In this document: positions 24,127 through 35,869 of the stretch, piece after piece
Layout: each line of letters starts with the position of its first letter
Numbering within the stretch: the first letter of the stretch is position 1
Assembly: GCA_021234535.1 (NCBI GenBank)
Contig: SFZH01000008.1
Span: 4,774,001-4,838,000, forward strand
Length of the DNA: 64,000 bases
Direction: 5' to 3'
Origin: Stichopus chloronotus
Lineage: Eukaryota > Echinodermata > Holothuroidea > Aspidochirotida > Stichopodidae
Translations under genes and position numbers: made by a program
Notes under the pieces: generated by a model
What the model was told of the DNA's origin: nothing
The model's database searches: none
Seen by the model: the letters and a program-made list of their open reading frames with translations, nothing else

Positions 24127-24399
24127 CTGAATGAGCTTTGTCAGAAACTTTTTGAAGGCCGTGATCAACGTGGAGGGTATGCTTGCACTGGACTTTCTGG
24201 TGTTGTCATAGACAAGAGAAGTGTGATCCTGCTGCGCTTTCTGCGGCCTTCATCACTACGTACGGTGCGACAGCTGCCGGGGCCGGGGAAGCACGTCGTT
24301 GCTAAGGTACTGCAGTCAGAGTATGGGATGCCATTTTGGCAATACTTTGTTCAAATCAGGCGGGGAGACATCACCCGTTGCAAATTAGGAATATCGTAG
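24127..24399 (+). CDS. Uncertain 90-codon open frame with coding-like composition
   Basis: A stop-free frame runs from 24127 to the TAG at 24397. It lacks an in-frame ATG near the start but has a GC-rich, protein-like middle (RSVILLRFLRPSSLRTVRQL). A possible donor, GCTAAG|GTACTG, lies at about 24306, so this may be an exon rather than a complete gene. A second frame over the same stretch is also open for about 40 codons, which weakens the case. No family recognised. Confidence 0.2.
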   Translation: MNELCQKLFEGRDQRGGYACTGLSGVVIDKRSVILLRFLRPSSLRTVRQLPGPGKHVVAKVLQSEYGMPFWQYFVQIRRGDITRCKLGIS

Positions 24400-25760
24400 C
24401 ATTTCTATAGATATATCCAATGTATAAAGCAAGAAAGCAATCCACTGAGTTGCATACATTTGGATATGAATGGAAAGGATTCGCAAGAAGGAAATTTTCT
24501 TGAACGTGTAGGCTACATAGAACTAGAAGTCGCATGTGCATTAGTCAAAGGATTCCTCATCATCAGGTGCAATCCCTCTGGACATTTCGTAATTCAATTT
24601 AATGAAGGGGTTTCTCCAACATCACTTGATCTTGTGTGTCTTTGGTTTTGAACGGCTAGCGTATCCTTTGAAGCGATAGTAGGATTATCTATGGTTACTG
24701 GTGTGCACGTGCTGTAAGTCTACGCTTAATGATTTACTGCATGTATTGACGTGTTTTGCCGGTGTAATCCCATGGTGAGTATGGTAACTGATAAGTTTTA
24801 AGTGCTCAACTATGAAAACTTTACCTCAGATGCAAGACATAAGGTGTAATTGCAAGACAGCCCAAATTGTCTGCATTTTGAGGGACAGGTCATTCGACTG
24901 TTACTCTGCTACAACTGATGAAATCTCTCAGCAGTACAGTACGGTACAGTGTATGTTACGTGATGTGTCCGTCGTTTGATCGAACTCAGCTGAAGCTCAG
25001 TATTATGGAGTGCAAACGTATGAAACTATTGCACCTACCACACCAAGTCATTACGTCGATGCAGCGGCGTGACCCTCCATGCAGAAAACAACTTGACACC
25101 ATTTCTCAATTGGCGCGTTTCTCCCAATTAAAGCTTACTGGCTGACTATAGCTGACTGGCTTACTGACAGACTTACTGACTAACCCACTCACTCTCTCTA
25201 TCGAGGCTGGTTCAGTCGTGAAATAGGAAAATGGTGAGAGCAGGTACTGTGCAACAGTGAAAATGGTTTATACGTGGACTTACGGTAATGAGCATGGAAG
25301 ATGCTCTTCATGGAAGAAGCTCTTCTTTTTATTGTGTTAAGCTTTCTTTTGATTTTTTATGTCATATTATTATCCAGGTATTACTTTAACAATAAAAAAA
25401 TTTGTTATATCTTCATTACATTTTCACGACCCATTTACGTCCTTCTGAGCGGACCACACCAAACTTAATTGTTTTCAAAGATTCAAAGAATCTGTGCAAT
25501 TAATTCCTTTGGCATGTAATTTTAACATGGTTGGTATTTATATCTAATTAGGTCTATTTTAATTTGGGGAAATGTGTTTTGTTTTACATTGTACTTCTTT
25601 TTTCCCCTTTCCACACATTTCATATGTAAGACATTAACACCACTTTTATGTGCACGAGGCCTATGTACCTGTACTCAACAGTTACTGCTGGTAATATATG
25701 TTTCAATAAAAAAATATAAAAAAAAATCAAGTACAATCGATGGTGATCTTAGAAAAAAAA
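24400..25760. other. Unassigned sequence
   Basis: No supported gene. Short TGACTGGCTTACTGACAGAC-type repeats lie at 25137-25190. Confidence 0.35.
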
Positions 25761-26511
25761 ACAAGAGGGCAATCCACGGAGTTGCATCTCATCCCTGTCG
25801 TTGTCCATAATTATTCACTCTTATTCATGTATGTATTATAGTCGATCAAGAGTTTGATCGAACACCCAACGCTCTACATTATAAACAGTACATAGGTACA
25901 CGTAGCTTGGCGCAGCACACTTGGCGATTGATGTGCAAGGAACACGTACTTGTTGTGTGAATGTAGAGGTCATGTGCGCGTCAAATCACATATTCCCTTG
26001 CAGATCGCGAGTGCGTCAAAGTAATCCTTTGGTTTTCTTTATTTCTCCTTAGTATTTCTCAAATTAGCGCGCGGCCACTCTGGGCGTTTTGTAATAGTTC
26101 TAAGAAACACGTCACAATCATTTGCATATCTCAAATTTTCCCCTCCAAAACGTACTGTAAATCATTCAATTCCTTGGCTAGTGTATACAGGACATGTAAC
26201 AGTAAAAACATATTGAGTTAAGAGTATTACCAAAAGCATGGAGAATGACATTGCTATCAGATACAATCCAGGCCCGTAGCCAAGGGGGGTCGGAGCGTTC
26301 GAACGACCCACCCTAACTTGAGAGAGGTCCATTTTTCCAGCCCTGTGTTTGAAGGGTGAGCTATGAAATATTTTATATCTTGACATATTGAGACCGAATT
26401 TCCGTTCACTTTTAGAGGAAGATAAATCCTTTCCACTTATGTCACTATATAGAGGCCCAAACTGACCACAATATCTCACCACCACATACATATACTGTGG
26501 GGTGATGAGAT
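25761..26511 (+). repeat. Family C element ends (5' end and a candidate 3' hairpin)
   Basis: The 5' word ACAAGAGGGCAATCCACGGA then GTTGC is followed by ATCTCATCCC (25786-25795). The same start occurs at 38645. At 26472-26511 an imperfect hairpin (TATCTCACCACC / GGGGTGATGAGATA) matches the 3' end type of this family. There is no tandem core between them, so this is a deleted copy or two separate remnants. The GCCCGTAGCCAAGGGGGGTC stretch near 26273 looks like the end of a different dispersed repeat. Confidence 0.4.
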
Positions 26512-26540
26512 AATAAGCTGAAAAACGCCCATGCATGGTT

Positions 26541-27399
26541 ACGTCATTGTGGCCGTGGATATCATTGAACTAGATACAATATAAAGCCCGGAACACACTG
26601 CCACGATAACTTCAAAAGCAACAAAGACAACAGACATTTACATGGATATTTGATTGCGCAATACTGCAATATTACTAGTTGGGCCCTGTGGACTACATGC
26701 AGGCTGTAACTATGTACTTTAAGCTATGTTTTTTTTTAATCAGAATTAAAAAAAAGAAAACATAGCTCAAAGTACAAATTAATTTCAGAAATTTAACCAA
26801 GTTCACTGCATGATCATTCTTATTGTTTAATACCTGGTGCTTAACATTGTTTCAATGGTACAACAATTGTCTTGAAAAGGTTTATATCAAAATCAGTATA
26901 GCCTGAAGCCAGACAGTTTGACAGTACATGTAGGTTATTCTACTACCAGATTACATGTATGATTTTTTTCTCAAAAAGTTTGGTACTGTGTGGAATTCCT
27001 GGGGAAAAAGGACTTCTGTTGTGTTCCCTAAAATGCCCCAGATTGCAGGAGATCTGCAGATTTCAAAATTTTCCTGGGAAACATGCCCCAGCCCCCTAGC
27101 AAGTGCATGCTTACGGCACGCGACAGCCTCTCCCGTACTTGGAAAAGGTCCACATCTTGGAAAAAAGACCCACCCCTCCACATGGGCTGGCTGCAGGACT
27201 GCAATCGCTCAGTCCAAACAATGATTGCATAGGCTGAAGTATTAGTTTTACATTGTATGGACAAGCAAATATATGATAAGTTATGTTGCACCTTGTAGTA
27301 ACAGAACCTACTGTACTGTATGATGTGCCCTATTGACCTATGACGTTACCGATCAAGTGAGCAGTACATATTATAATTAGGTACCTAACGATCAAGTCT
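26541..27399. other. Unassigned sequence
   Basis: No supported gene. Overlapping open frames on both strands at 26950-27290 lack splice sites and family signatures. Confidence 0.35.
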
Positions 27400-28140
27400 G
27401 AAGTTCATAAGACTTTGCCGTCTAGAAAGAAATAATAACACACTTTTACAAAGCATTTTGCCGACTAGAAAATTGAGCTGTGACCTTTGACCTTTGACCT
27501 TAAATTTTGACGAGAACACAACTTCAGACCATGAGTCACCTCTGTACCAACTTTGACCCTCATTGGCTTTGCCGTCTAGGAAGAATTGCAGACGCATACT
27601 ACTCTGTGTCAAATTTGACCTTCGACCCCAGAACTTGACCTTTGACCTCAAAACACATGCAAACATGGTTTCTACATAAAATCTTTTACACTGGTTATAT
27701 AGTTTAAGGTCCCATGTAAATAGCCATTTTGGATTAAGAAATACATCAAAACTCAGATTTTCACTAATTTGACCTTTGACCTCTGACCTTAAATTTTGAC
27801 GGGGAAATACAACTTCAGACCATAGGTCACCTATCCACCAACCCTCATCGGCTTTGCGGTCGAGCAGGAGTTGCAGACGCAAACTTTTGAAATTGAAATT
27901 TACTTTACACAATTGCACACACACACACCTTCACACATTTTTTTTTTTGGGGGGGGGCGGTTTCAGTCAGGTCACCTTAAGTAGCATACCACGTCTGACC
28001 CCTCACGTCTCATACATCAATCGTACATAATGCTACCATGGCAACTGTTGCTATGGCAACAAAGAGAGCCATAATACATTTCAGAGTCACAAAGCTTCTA
28101 AAATATCTCATCCCGTACATTACATGTATAGGGATGAGAT
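27400..28140 (+). repeat. Family D array with CA tract and 3' hairpin
   Basis: Units carry TTTGCCGTCTAGRAAGAATT then GCAGACGC, and AATTTGACCTTTGACCT-type blocks with CTTCAGACCATRRGTCACCT. They recur near 27415, 27575 and 27850. TGACCTTTGACCTTTGACCT at 27481-27500 is a perfect run of three half-sites. A CACACACACACAC tract is at 27915-27927, followed by T-run and G-run tracts. A perfect 10-bp-arm hairpin (ATCTCATCCC at 28105-28114, GGGATGAGAT at 28131-28140) closes it. The hairpin arm matches the word near the 5' end of family C. Confidence 0.6.
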
Positions 28141-28670
28141 AAAAAGCACCTTATAAAAGTTATTCATTATCACGGGACCGATCATTTGCATGTATAGATA
28201 GTTGGCTGGACTATTTGTAGCTGTGTGCGCGTATGCATATAGGGCTTCTTTTTTCTTTTTTTCTTGCTGATTTTTACGAGCGAATGCGAAGTATAGCAGT
28301 CGCTTTTTACGAGCGAATGGACTTGTCACAGTGTTTTTATTCTGTGTCTTGTTAATTTTGTTAATGTATAAGTGTTTGTAGATTTATAGAAGTTAGTAAT
28401 AAATAGAGTAAAAGTATTTAAGACGTCACTAGCTTTAGTGCCCTTTGAGGCGTTTTCCTTGACAGATTTTTTTAATTGTACGGTTCATGGAACGACTGTA
28501 TCACGTTCTTAAGCGGCCTTGCTATGGTTTTTGTCCATAGCTGTTACTTTAGCAAAAGCTTACACCCTCATCTGCTCATGTTTTGAAACGTTTGAACGAT
28601 TTATGTAAGTAATTTTTTATTGTGTTATTATGTTCAACAAATTGTACGGTTTAATTTTCCTTAAAATAGA
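28141..28670. other. Unassigned sequence
   Basis: The word TTTTTACGAGCGAATG occurs twice (near 28271 and 28304). No gene seen. Confidence 0.35.
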
Positions 28671-28967
28671 TCAAATATACTTAAGAAAAGAAGGACAAAC
28701 TATAGAGTTAGGTTTTATTTTCTTCGGAATTGAAGACTTCCAGTAGGTTGAGCTACAGTGAACGGATAAGATAACGAAGTCGCCCGGATGGAAAAATTGC
28801 CCAATACTAACTGCGTAGTTATCTTCGGGCCCAGGAGTTTCAACTGAGACTTGGATTTCCCTTGCAAACAGGCGCTTGCCCTGCCTGTACATACGTGACC
28901 CGACCGTATGATACAGTTCTGGATTTGGAGTAATAATAGTCAGGCCATTAGACAAGGTTGTGGACAT
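28671..28967 (-). CDS. Unrecognised 98-codon open frame
   Basis: An ATG-initiated frame of 98 codons runs on the minus strand to a TGA. Its composition is more protein-like than that of nearby frames, with a balanced hydrophobic/polar pattern (VSVETPGPEDNYAVSIGQFF, then HPGDFVILSVHCSSTYW). There is no signal peptide, membrane segment or metal-binding motif. It could be a fragment of a mobile-element protein or an exon. A Ser-rich minus-strand frame at 29223-29414 and a basic one at 29528-29710 lie upstream in the same orientation, but I could not join them. Confidence 0.25.
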   Translation of the reverse strand: MSTTLSNGLTIITPNPELYHTVGSRMYRQGKRLFAREIQVSVETPGPEDNYAVSIGQFFHPGDFVILSVHCSSTYWKSSIPKKIKPNSIVCPSFLKYI

Positions 28968-30630
28968 TGAATGCTACCGTGGCTTGGAAAGGACATTTCG
29001 AGATTTTGATGTGTAATGGCAGTTATGCTGATTGGAGTTTTCAGCGTGTGCGCAGGGTTGTACTGAATTGCATGTAATAACTAGTGATTTTTACAGTAAA
29101 TTTGTTGATATTTTCATTTAAGTTTTTTTTCGTAAACGGTTGTTCTTTATAGAGGCCTACTAGCAATCTTGTAAGACAATATACGGTTTCTTTGAGCAAC
29201 CGTATCGTAAATGAATATCAGCTTAGCGTAGTCCTACCAAACTACCAAAGCAGGAGGAGTGAGAGACTTGAGAGTGTTTACTTTCTTGAAAATTAGACTG
29301 AGACAGGTTGGAATGTAAAGACTGGTCTCGGATGAGAGAGTTGCACGATGAAAGACTGCTAGTTGTCTCCTTACCCTCAGAGCTCATTACATGAGACAAA
29401 GATCTCTTATGCAAGCATGATCACGTATGTGCCTTACGCGGTTGAAGCTAGCGAACAATAAGCACTAGGCCTACCGCCGAACCATATCAAGGAACCGGTA
29501 AAGAAGTATGGAAAAGTGAAACTGCCATTAGTATGGGAATTTTGAAGTAATGGATTTCCAATCATAGGTGTGAATTTCAAGTCGGGTTTTGGCTAGGTTG
29601 TTAATATCACATTTCTTTTTGTAATGTAAACATGTCCACGGCTTAATAACTAATACGTCACTCCCCGGTACACGGATCAAGTCAATTTTAACATCACCAC
29701 GGCGTATCACTGATATACTTTTCGAAACACTCCAGTTTGTAGTAAATATGGCCCCGGCCCCTCACCTCTCATTAATGAGTTACCAGTATTCTTTTCTGAA
29801 ATTGAAGTGACAAACCTTACAGCAAATTCACCATCTGCAAAACTACCTGTCTTAACTCCCATATCAGAATTGTTAAATGGGTGCACCTAAGCACCGCCTC
29901 CATTCGCGAGTATGAATGCCTTGCATTCTGGTTTTTGTATGCCCTCAACCAGGCCGGGTTACTCTAGTCTGGCTACGAACTTGTGTGCAAGCCGCATTAA
30001 ACTTAATTAATATTTCTTTCAATGCGTAGAGAAATGGACGATAACCAATCAAATATACGGAAATGTGATTATTCCATTTCACACACTGGGGGAGCACATT
30101 CAATTGCATATACCCACTGTAAAAGCCTTGCCGTGTAGAGAAGGATATGGTAACAGATAGCAATTGGATTACACATAGCCTCGTGTTTTATGATAATAAT
30201 GATCAACCGAACAATACAACAATCAACTGTGCGTCTTGGCCGGAAGTCAGCTGTACACAGTAACGGGGAACACAGACAGTTTTCTAATGGAATTGCCAAG
30301 AAGAGTGGGGCCGACAAGCGCTTTTCTCAGTGGGTTAGTAAGCAAGTGAATTTATTCCATTCACAAGTCATATGATAAACATTAAGCCAATTGTAAAGGG
30401 CCTCTATATAAATCCCTGACACCTACCTTCAAAAAGTGGCCAACTTCTCACCTGTGGAGACAGACGTTAATCTAGGTCATAATGATCACGAAAGCTCAAT
30501 ACCAGTTATAAAGCTCTTCTTAGGGATAGAGACGGAAGAAGGGGGGTTCTCGTTATCTATAGACGAAAACACAATTTGTAAGAAGGAGAGAGTATTAAGT
30601 GGGCGATATTGGTGTAATTTTTTTCTGTAG
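28968..30630. other. Unassigned sequence with scattered short open frames
   Basis: On the plus strand, about 29730-29888 is open for some 50 codons with coding-like content (INELPVFFSEIEVTNLTANS), ending at a TAA. On the minus strand the frames at 29223 and 29528 are open. None has a supporting start, splice site or family match. Confidence 0.25.
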
Positions 30631-30721
30631 AGATGAAGTTTGCGCACAAAGAATTTATCGTCCTCCAAATCCCAAAGCAAAGTGGATCGATTGCTTCAAT
30701 GACATGCTAAATGCTTCATTA
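30631..30721 (+). CDS. Candidate 91-nt internal exon, family unknown
   Basis: A pyrimidine-rich acceptor (TAATTTTTTTCTGTAG) precedes this stretch and a full-consensus donor (TTCATTA|GTAAGTAC) follows. One frame is open: one leading base, then 30 codons (DEVCAQRIYRPPNPKAKWID and 10 more), ending in phase 0. The other two frames have stops. Neighbouring exons were not found: the open frame just upstream (30436-30627) and the acceptor at about 31560 do not give compatible phases. Confidence 0.35.
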
Positions 30722-31820
30722 GTAAGTACATCTTTGCCTGATATAGTTATAGTTACATAGAGTTATGTAGAGTCAGTGAGAAATTGGAGAATCTAATTTG
30801 TCATTTCAATCTAAAACAAATGGTAATGTAACGTCGGCCATGCACCAGAATATGCTGGTGGAAGAGACGTGGGTGAGTCCGTAAATATGGGTGCGGAGCA
30901 AGGTATACAGTACTTTGGGAACGCAAACACGAGAGAGAGACAGCCGTGGACAGGTAGAGGTTATACAAAAATACTTATATTGGGATAGCCAGCAGGAAAA
31001 CTATAGCGACGGGAGGCGTCGAGTCCGACTACCAGTTACAGAGTGAACTCAGAAAGATAGTTAACTGAGCAAGAAACTTACAAACAATTACACAGCACAA
31101 GAAAACTATTTGAGCAACATAGCAGAGACATAAACAGCTGCCTTGAAATTAGCATGTCAATACATGCAACCTAAAGAACATATCAAGAATACCTTAAACA
31201 CCTGACAAACTTAAACACCTGACAAATTACTCTTACAGTAACTAAAGCGCTATGGTTACCGACGATTCTTTCTTGATCGAATGTCTTTACCAGTGGTGTA
31301 GCTCATATTTTTCCCGGAAGGTGCGGGGGCAAAAATCTGAAATTCCCACAAATGTTTCAAGATTACATGGGCCTCGCTTGATCCTAAAAGTGCGAGTGGC
31401 ATAGATGGGAGCATGAAGTAGGGGGTGTCTAGCATTTGTCTCCATTCAGAAACTTTCCCCCGGTTGCCCCCACTCAGTTGAAGTGACCAGAAAAATATAT
31501 ACATGTATATGTCTATTTCCTGTTTATAATTCATAATTTTGCATTTAACTTCCCTTTGTAGGAAATCCATGAGACTTTTCACCCATAGATGCGCTGAAAC
31601 CTCGGAGCATCTAAGTAAGAACTGTCTCCCTTCATGCCACTCGTTTGTGGAAATAGCCAAGCTGGTTCCCAACATGCACGGTCCCTTCGTGGTACATCCC
31701 GATCTAGGTCCATTTAAGACCACTGGTTCGGTATTTACCTTATATCAACAGAGTGAAAGTCATCTTACGATGCATGGATAAGTAATGACTCACAACCCAT
31801 TTCGAAAACGTTCAGTATAG
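30722..31820. other. Unassigned sequence
   Basis: A good acceptor (CTTCCCTTTGTAG, ending at 31560) with a GTAAGA donor at 31615 could frame a small exon, but the phase does not fit the exon at 30631. The overlapping 155-codon minus-strand frame is not supported. Confidence 0.3.
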
Positions 31821-31823
31821 AAA

Positions 31824-32950
31824 GCCCAACTGGGTGCCAACTCAGCCCAAGAAAATCCGCCTTAATTCAGCCTAGTACATTTTAGTTTCGTCTTAAGATC
31901 ATTGTTGGTACACGTCAGCTTATTAATGAGCTGTCCCACAAGTCTCATAATTATTTTGAATATTAATTATGTTATCCCAAATTTGGCGTCAGAAGGGCCC
32001 TTCTTGGGACGTATAAGTGCATGGTCGAGTTTTGCGTAATCATCTGATCTTAAGTGTTTATTTTTGGTTTTAGTATTTACATGAGGTCTGTTTGAACCGA
32101 AGGTCTGTTGACCCTAAGGTCACTTGAACAGGTTAAAATCATCTTCGGTACATAAATACAATCAATTTGCGTTAATATCACTTACACAAAATTTAAAGAC
32201 AGCCCAGCTAGGTATTAACCCGGCCCGTTTCCTGACCAAGGAGTGCATACCTCAACCCACGTCCAAGTTAGTCATGATATTTATTTCACTTCTAGCTCTT
32301 TCGAACAATGTATATAAAGGTAAGGCTTATGATTTATTTAAATCACAGAAATGATTTTCTTTAATCGTTTGTGATGATAGCCCAATTGCGCACTGCCTGG
32401 GCCCCTCTTCCGCAAGTTAATTGCATGACCAAAGTCAGGCCCAATCAAAACCCACTTTGGATTAGCACTCATTTGGTAAATTTAGGAGCGCAGCTTATAA
32501 GGCTAAAATCTCACGAAACAATGACTCACAGTCTCCTTGCATAACTTTACTAACAGACCAATTGGGCACGGACGAAACCCCAGTTAGGTCCACATAGAGC
32601 AAAGCCCAAGTCAAACCCAAATACAACCAGCACTCATTCAGTTTTATTTTTGTAGTCCTTTAGACTTCTAATATTGGTATTTGTTTTATATCAATTAATA
32701 AAAAGAGAATTGCCATATTAGGTCCCGTTTAGGTCCCAATTGAAACTCAATAGTAACCCAACAAAAGCCGAAAACAGAAGTAGTTACTACTTTTGCTTTG
32801 TAGGTACTCGCTCCCTCAGGTAAAGAAAGACACTTGAACTTTAACTTAAAAACCTTGTCTCAAAACTGAGTTTGAAGATTTTTCATTTACGCCCAATTGG
32901 GTCATTATAAGGCCCTAAACTCCTTCCAACCCCAATTAAGCCCAACCAGC
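31824..32950 (+). repeat. Degenerate tandem array of GCCCAATTGGGT-type units
   Basis: The near-palindromic word GCCCAATTGGGT or a variant recurs at 31824, 32202, 32380, 32558, about 32730 and 32891, spaced about 165-185 bp or twice that. Each is followed by AGGTCC/AGCCC-rich text and a CACTCATTTGGT/TTCAGT-type segment. Identity between units is low, so this is an old minisatellite-like array. There is no coding frame. Confidence 0.5.
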
Positions 32951-32975
32951 AAAAGTAAAGTTCAGTTGGGTTCCA

Positions 32976-33281
32976 GTGTATGGAAGACCAAAAGTATGGA
33001 ACACAAAAAGGGCAATAAATGATGACGATAACGTTAATGTATATGATACCGACCGGAATGTATTTAACGACGACGTAATAGTAAATGATGACGACCGCTA
33101 TTTATGTAACGAGGACCGGAATGTAGTTAATGACGACACACAAATACATGACGACGAAGCAAATATATGTAATAACGACAGCAATCTACATAACAACGAT
33201 GTAATGAAAAACAACATCATAACTGTGTTTGACACAAATTCATTTGATGTCACAAATATATGCAATAACGTCATAACTTGA
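32976..33281 (+). CDS. Asn/Asp-rich repeat open frame, 101 codons
   Basis: The frame is open for 101 codons over a degenerate short-period DNA repeat. The product is a run of 6-8 residue units that start with N-D-D or a variant and end in one or two hydrophobic residues (DTDRNVF, NDDVIV, NEDRNVV, NDDTQI). Codons for Asp alternate GAT and GAC, so this is not a simple trinucleotide run. It may be a coding exon with a repetitive, possibly cation-binding, segment, or only a decayed minisatellite that happens to stay open. It lies about 370 bp upstream of the first integrase-like exon on the same strand. Confidence 0.3.
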   Translation: MYGRPKVWNTKRAINDDDNVNVYDTDRNVFNDDVIVNDDDRYLCNEDRNVVNDDTQIHDDEANICNNDSNLHNNDVMKNNIITVFDTNSFDVTNICNNVIT

Positions 33282-33652
33282 TGTAATCACGATGTAATCA
33301 TAAATGACAGTGTGTGACGCGAATTCATTTGATCAACGTCGATCACTAAAGGTTGGCGCTATTTCACTTGACAACGATACAATATCATTCAACACGCTAA
33401 GATCATACAACAACGTATATAAATTGATAGTCTTGCCCGGTTTTTATTCGACGACACAAATTCATTTGCAAATTGAGGGCGCCCTTCAAAAATACAACTT
33501 TGGTTGTTACATAGGCCTAATACAACTTGGGCGGCAAATACTGTACAGAAGTTATGAACAGCAAGTTGCTAGCCTGCAGCCTTTAATGATCTAGAGAGAT
33601 CGTAGAGTCGTAGATACACATTAGATGAACGGTATGCTTTCATTTAAGTCAG

Positions 33653-33794
33653 AGTGGAAACATTAAAATCATGTGTTGAGCAAGGCATAAAAAACTCGGA
33701 AATTGCTGAAATTATGGGTATCTCAGAACGAATGGTTAAAACGTTGGGCGCGAAAAATCATCTTCGAAAAAGAGGTCTTTTGACAAGCATCAGT
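33653..33794 (+). CDS. Integrase-like gene: helix-turn-helix exon
   Basis: The acceptor TTTCATTTAAGTCAG and donor CAGTG|GTGAGA bound 142 nt. The frame encodes a resolvase-like helix-turn-helix: CVEQGIKNSEIAEIMGISER followed by MVKTLGAKNHLRKRGLLTSI. The pattern S-E-I-A-E-I-M-G-I-S-E-R is a classical DNA-binding turn. In the family this domain sits N-terminal to the integrase core and likely binds transposon ends; here that role is inferred. Confidence 0.5.
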
Positions 33795-35737
33795 GGTGAG
33801 AAGGCCGACACTATTTGTTCTCATTGTTGACTTTGTAGCAATAGCTGGCTATGAAGAAAAAATTAGACTTAGCCTAAGTAGACATAAGCATGCGTTACTA
33901 TTCGTATACTTTACTCCGTGACTAGCGAGCATAGAACTTTTGGATTTGACCATGGTTTTACATTGGTGGCAGAATTTTTTTTATTAGATCACTGGTGTAG
34001 TCTAGACAGAGTCCCAAGACAGGGTTAACGGTTTCGCACATATACCTTACCCTTACCCCGGGCTCTGCAGACAATCAATAATTTAATAATTGACCAAAAA
34101 TGAATGTATCACGAACCGATAAAGTATCGAGAATAACGGCAAATGTATTAACAATTGACAACATACGTTAATGCAATGACTTATTAACTTGTAATTTATC
34201 GCATTTGAACCGATAATGTATTATTACCATTTAGCAAATGATGTAAAAATGGTAAACGCCCATGTATCTGCACCTTAACAAAGTTTTTCTACGTTCGTAA
34301 GGTTGTTTTTTTTTTGTTTTTTTTTTGCGGTCTAACTAACGCTCTCTGTACAAGTATGTGGGTGAAGAGGAGTGCTTGCGCAGCCTGATATGGTATCTTG
34401 AAGACATTGTGTAGCACGTCATTAAAGAGATTAATTAAGCAATAACTCCTACTTTACTCTGAGGCACCAGCAAAATCCTACAATTTTTTTAAGATTTTGT
34501 GTATTTCAAGTACACAAAATAATTTGCATAAATTTAGCAATTCGTTTATTTTAGCAGTTCCTTCAGCAGACGTTTTGTATCTTAGTTTGCACGTTTGTTT
34601 ACTAATGCGGAGGTCAAAATACAATATATAACAGCGTAACACTGGTGCTAAAATTCCTTTGATCATCAAAACTGAAAAGTTCTGAAAATGGAATATACCT
34701 AACAAGTCCATACAGACAAAACTGAGCATGTCGTCATAACAAAAAATTAAAAAGTTACCAAGCTTACCTTAGACCTACCCCACCTGGTAGTCGGGGAATG
34801 GATACTCCACAAGATGCTCCCTCAACTCATCTAGCCCTGCACACGCTACTATTATCAGTCAATTACTACATTAACAGCAGACTCTCCCCTCCCATACTCA
34901 CAAACGTATGAACAACAGATAACATATAGTTGTTCGTGATTAGTGTTTAGTGAAGTTTAATTGACCTCCTAATTGTATAATATCCGATGTTCATCCGTTT
35001 TTTCGGCGAGGTAAGGGGGGGGGGGCTGTCTCGTACATAACAGTGGATGCAGACTGGACGATTGATTTAACAGTGGGGACTGCTGGGTTAGCAGTTTGAG
35101 GGAGACCAGAGCATACATGCATGCAATGATAAAACTAATGTCTAGCTAACATTGTTGTTATAATGCACCCACTTCCCATGGCCCGATCACCATTAAAGGT
35201 TGGAAATCTTTTACAGTCCGCTGTGCTTCGTATTCAGCCAGCATATTTTGGTTAAAGATGTGGAGAAAGCCTACGTACACAGTTTGACAAGTAAACTGCC
35301 CGTGTTACGAGAGTGACGATGGGACTGTAGCTATAGCATGCTGTTTTAAGTGTTCTTGTACATAATCCTTATCATTTGTTTTTGTTCTGTTTTATATGTT
35401 CCCGTTTGCATTTAACGTTTTCTGTGCGTGAGACACCCACTTATCCTTCTGTGGAGAAATAAACTTAAACCTACATACTTATATATTTATTTACTTATTA
35501 GCCGTCGTAGCTAAGGGATTGGCTAGGAGAGAGGAGATGCGGTAGTTTGTCAATTTGATTAGCAAGTTAACGATATCTTAGATCAAATTTATGCTGCCAG
35601 TATTTGCCTCTGTTGGCTTAACTTGGTGGGGGGGGGGGGTTGTTCTTTGGCCTTGTACCTTTGACAAGTGCGTTCACATGTCTGAGGTACGATTTATTCG
35701 GATGAGAAAGAAAAGGGGGAATGTTTAGTTCCAGGAC

Positions 35738-35869
35738 ATTTTTGTGTGACATTATAGACGATCATCTTGATGAAGCAGTCTCTCAAGTTGTGGGGCGTCA
35801 TCAAAACTACGGGCAAAATATGGTGCGTGGTAGGCTTGCTGCAAACAACATTAATGTTTCTCTTGATAG
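35738..35869 (+). CDS. Integrase-like gene: linker exon
   Basis: The open frame (CDIIDDHLDEAVSQVVGRHQ, then NYGQNMVRGRLAANNINVSL) ends at a strong donor, GATAG|GTAAGTG. It could start at the AG of TTTAGTTCCAG, just before 35738, or further upstream near the ATG at 35721. In relatives this segment (S-D-x-x-L-D-x-x-V ... N-x-G ... M-x-G-x-L) precedes the catalytic core. Confidence 0.5.

Noticed and set aside
26162..26536. 124-codon minus-strand open frame
   Set aside because: It runs through the candidate family C hairpin and a GTAGCCAAGGGGGG repeat end, so it is most likely non-coding repeat sequence.
27385..27924. 179-codon minus-strand open frame
   Set aside because: It lies wholly within the family D tandem array; its length comes from repeated units that happen to lack stops, and the peptide repeats with the DNA.
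31256..31723. 155-codon minus-strand open frame
   Set aside because: It overlaps a plus-strand frame with equal claim, has no recognisable motif, and the local sequence looks like a decayed dispersed repeat.
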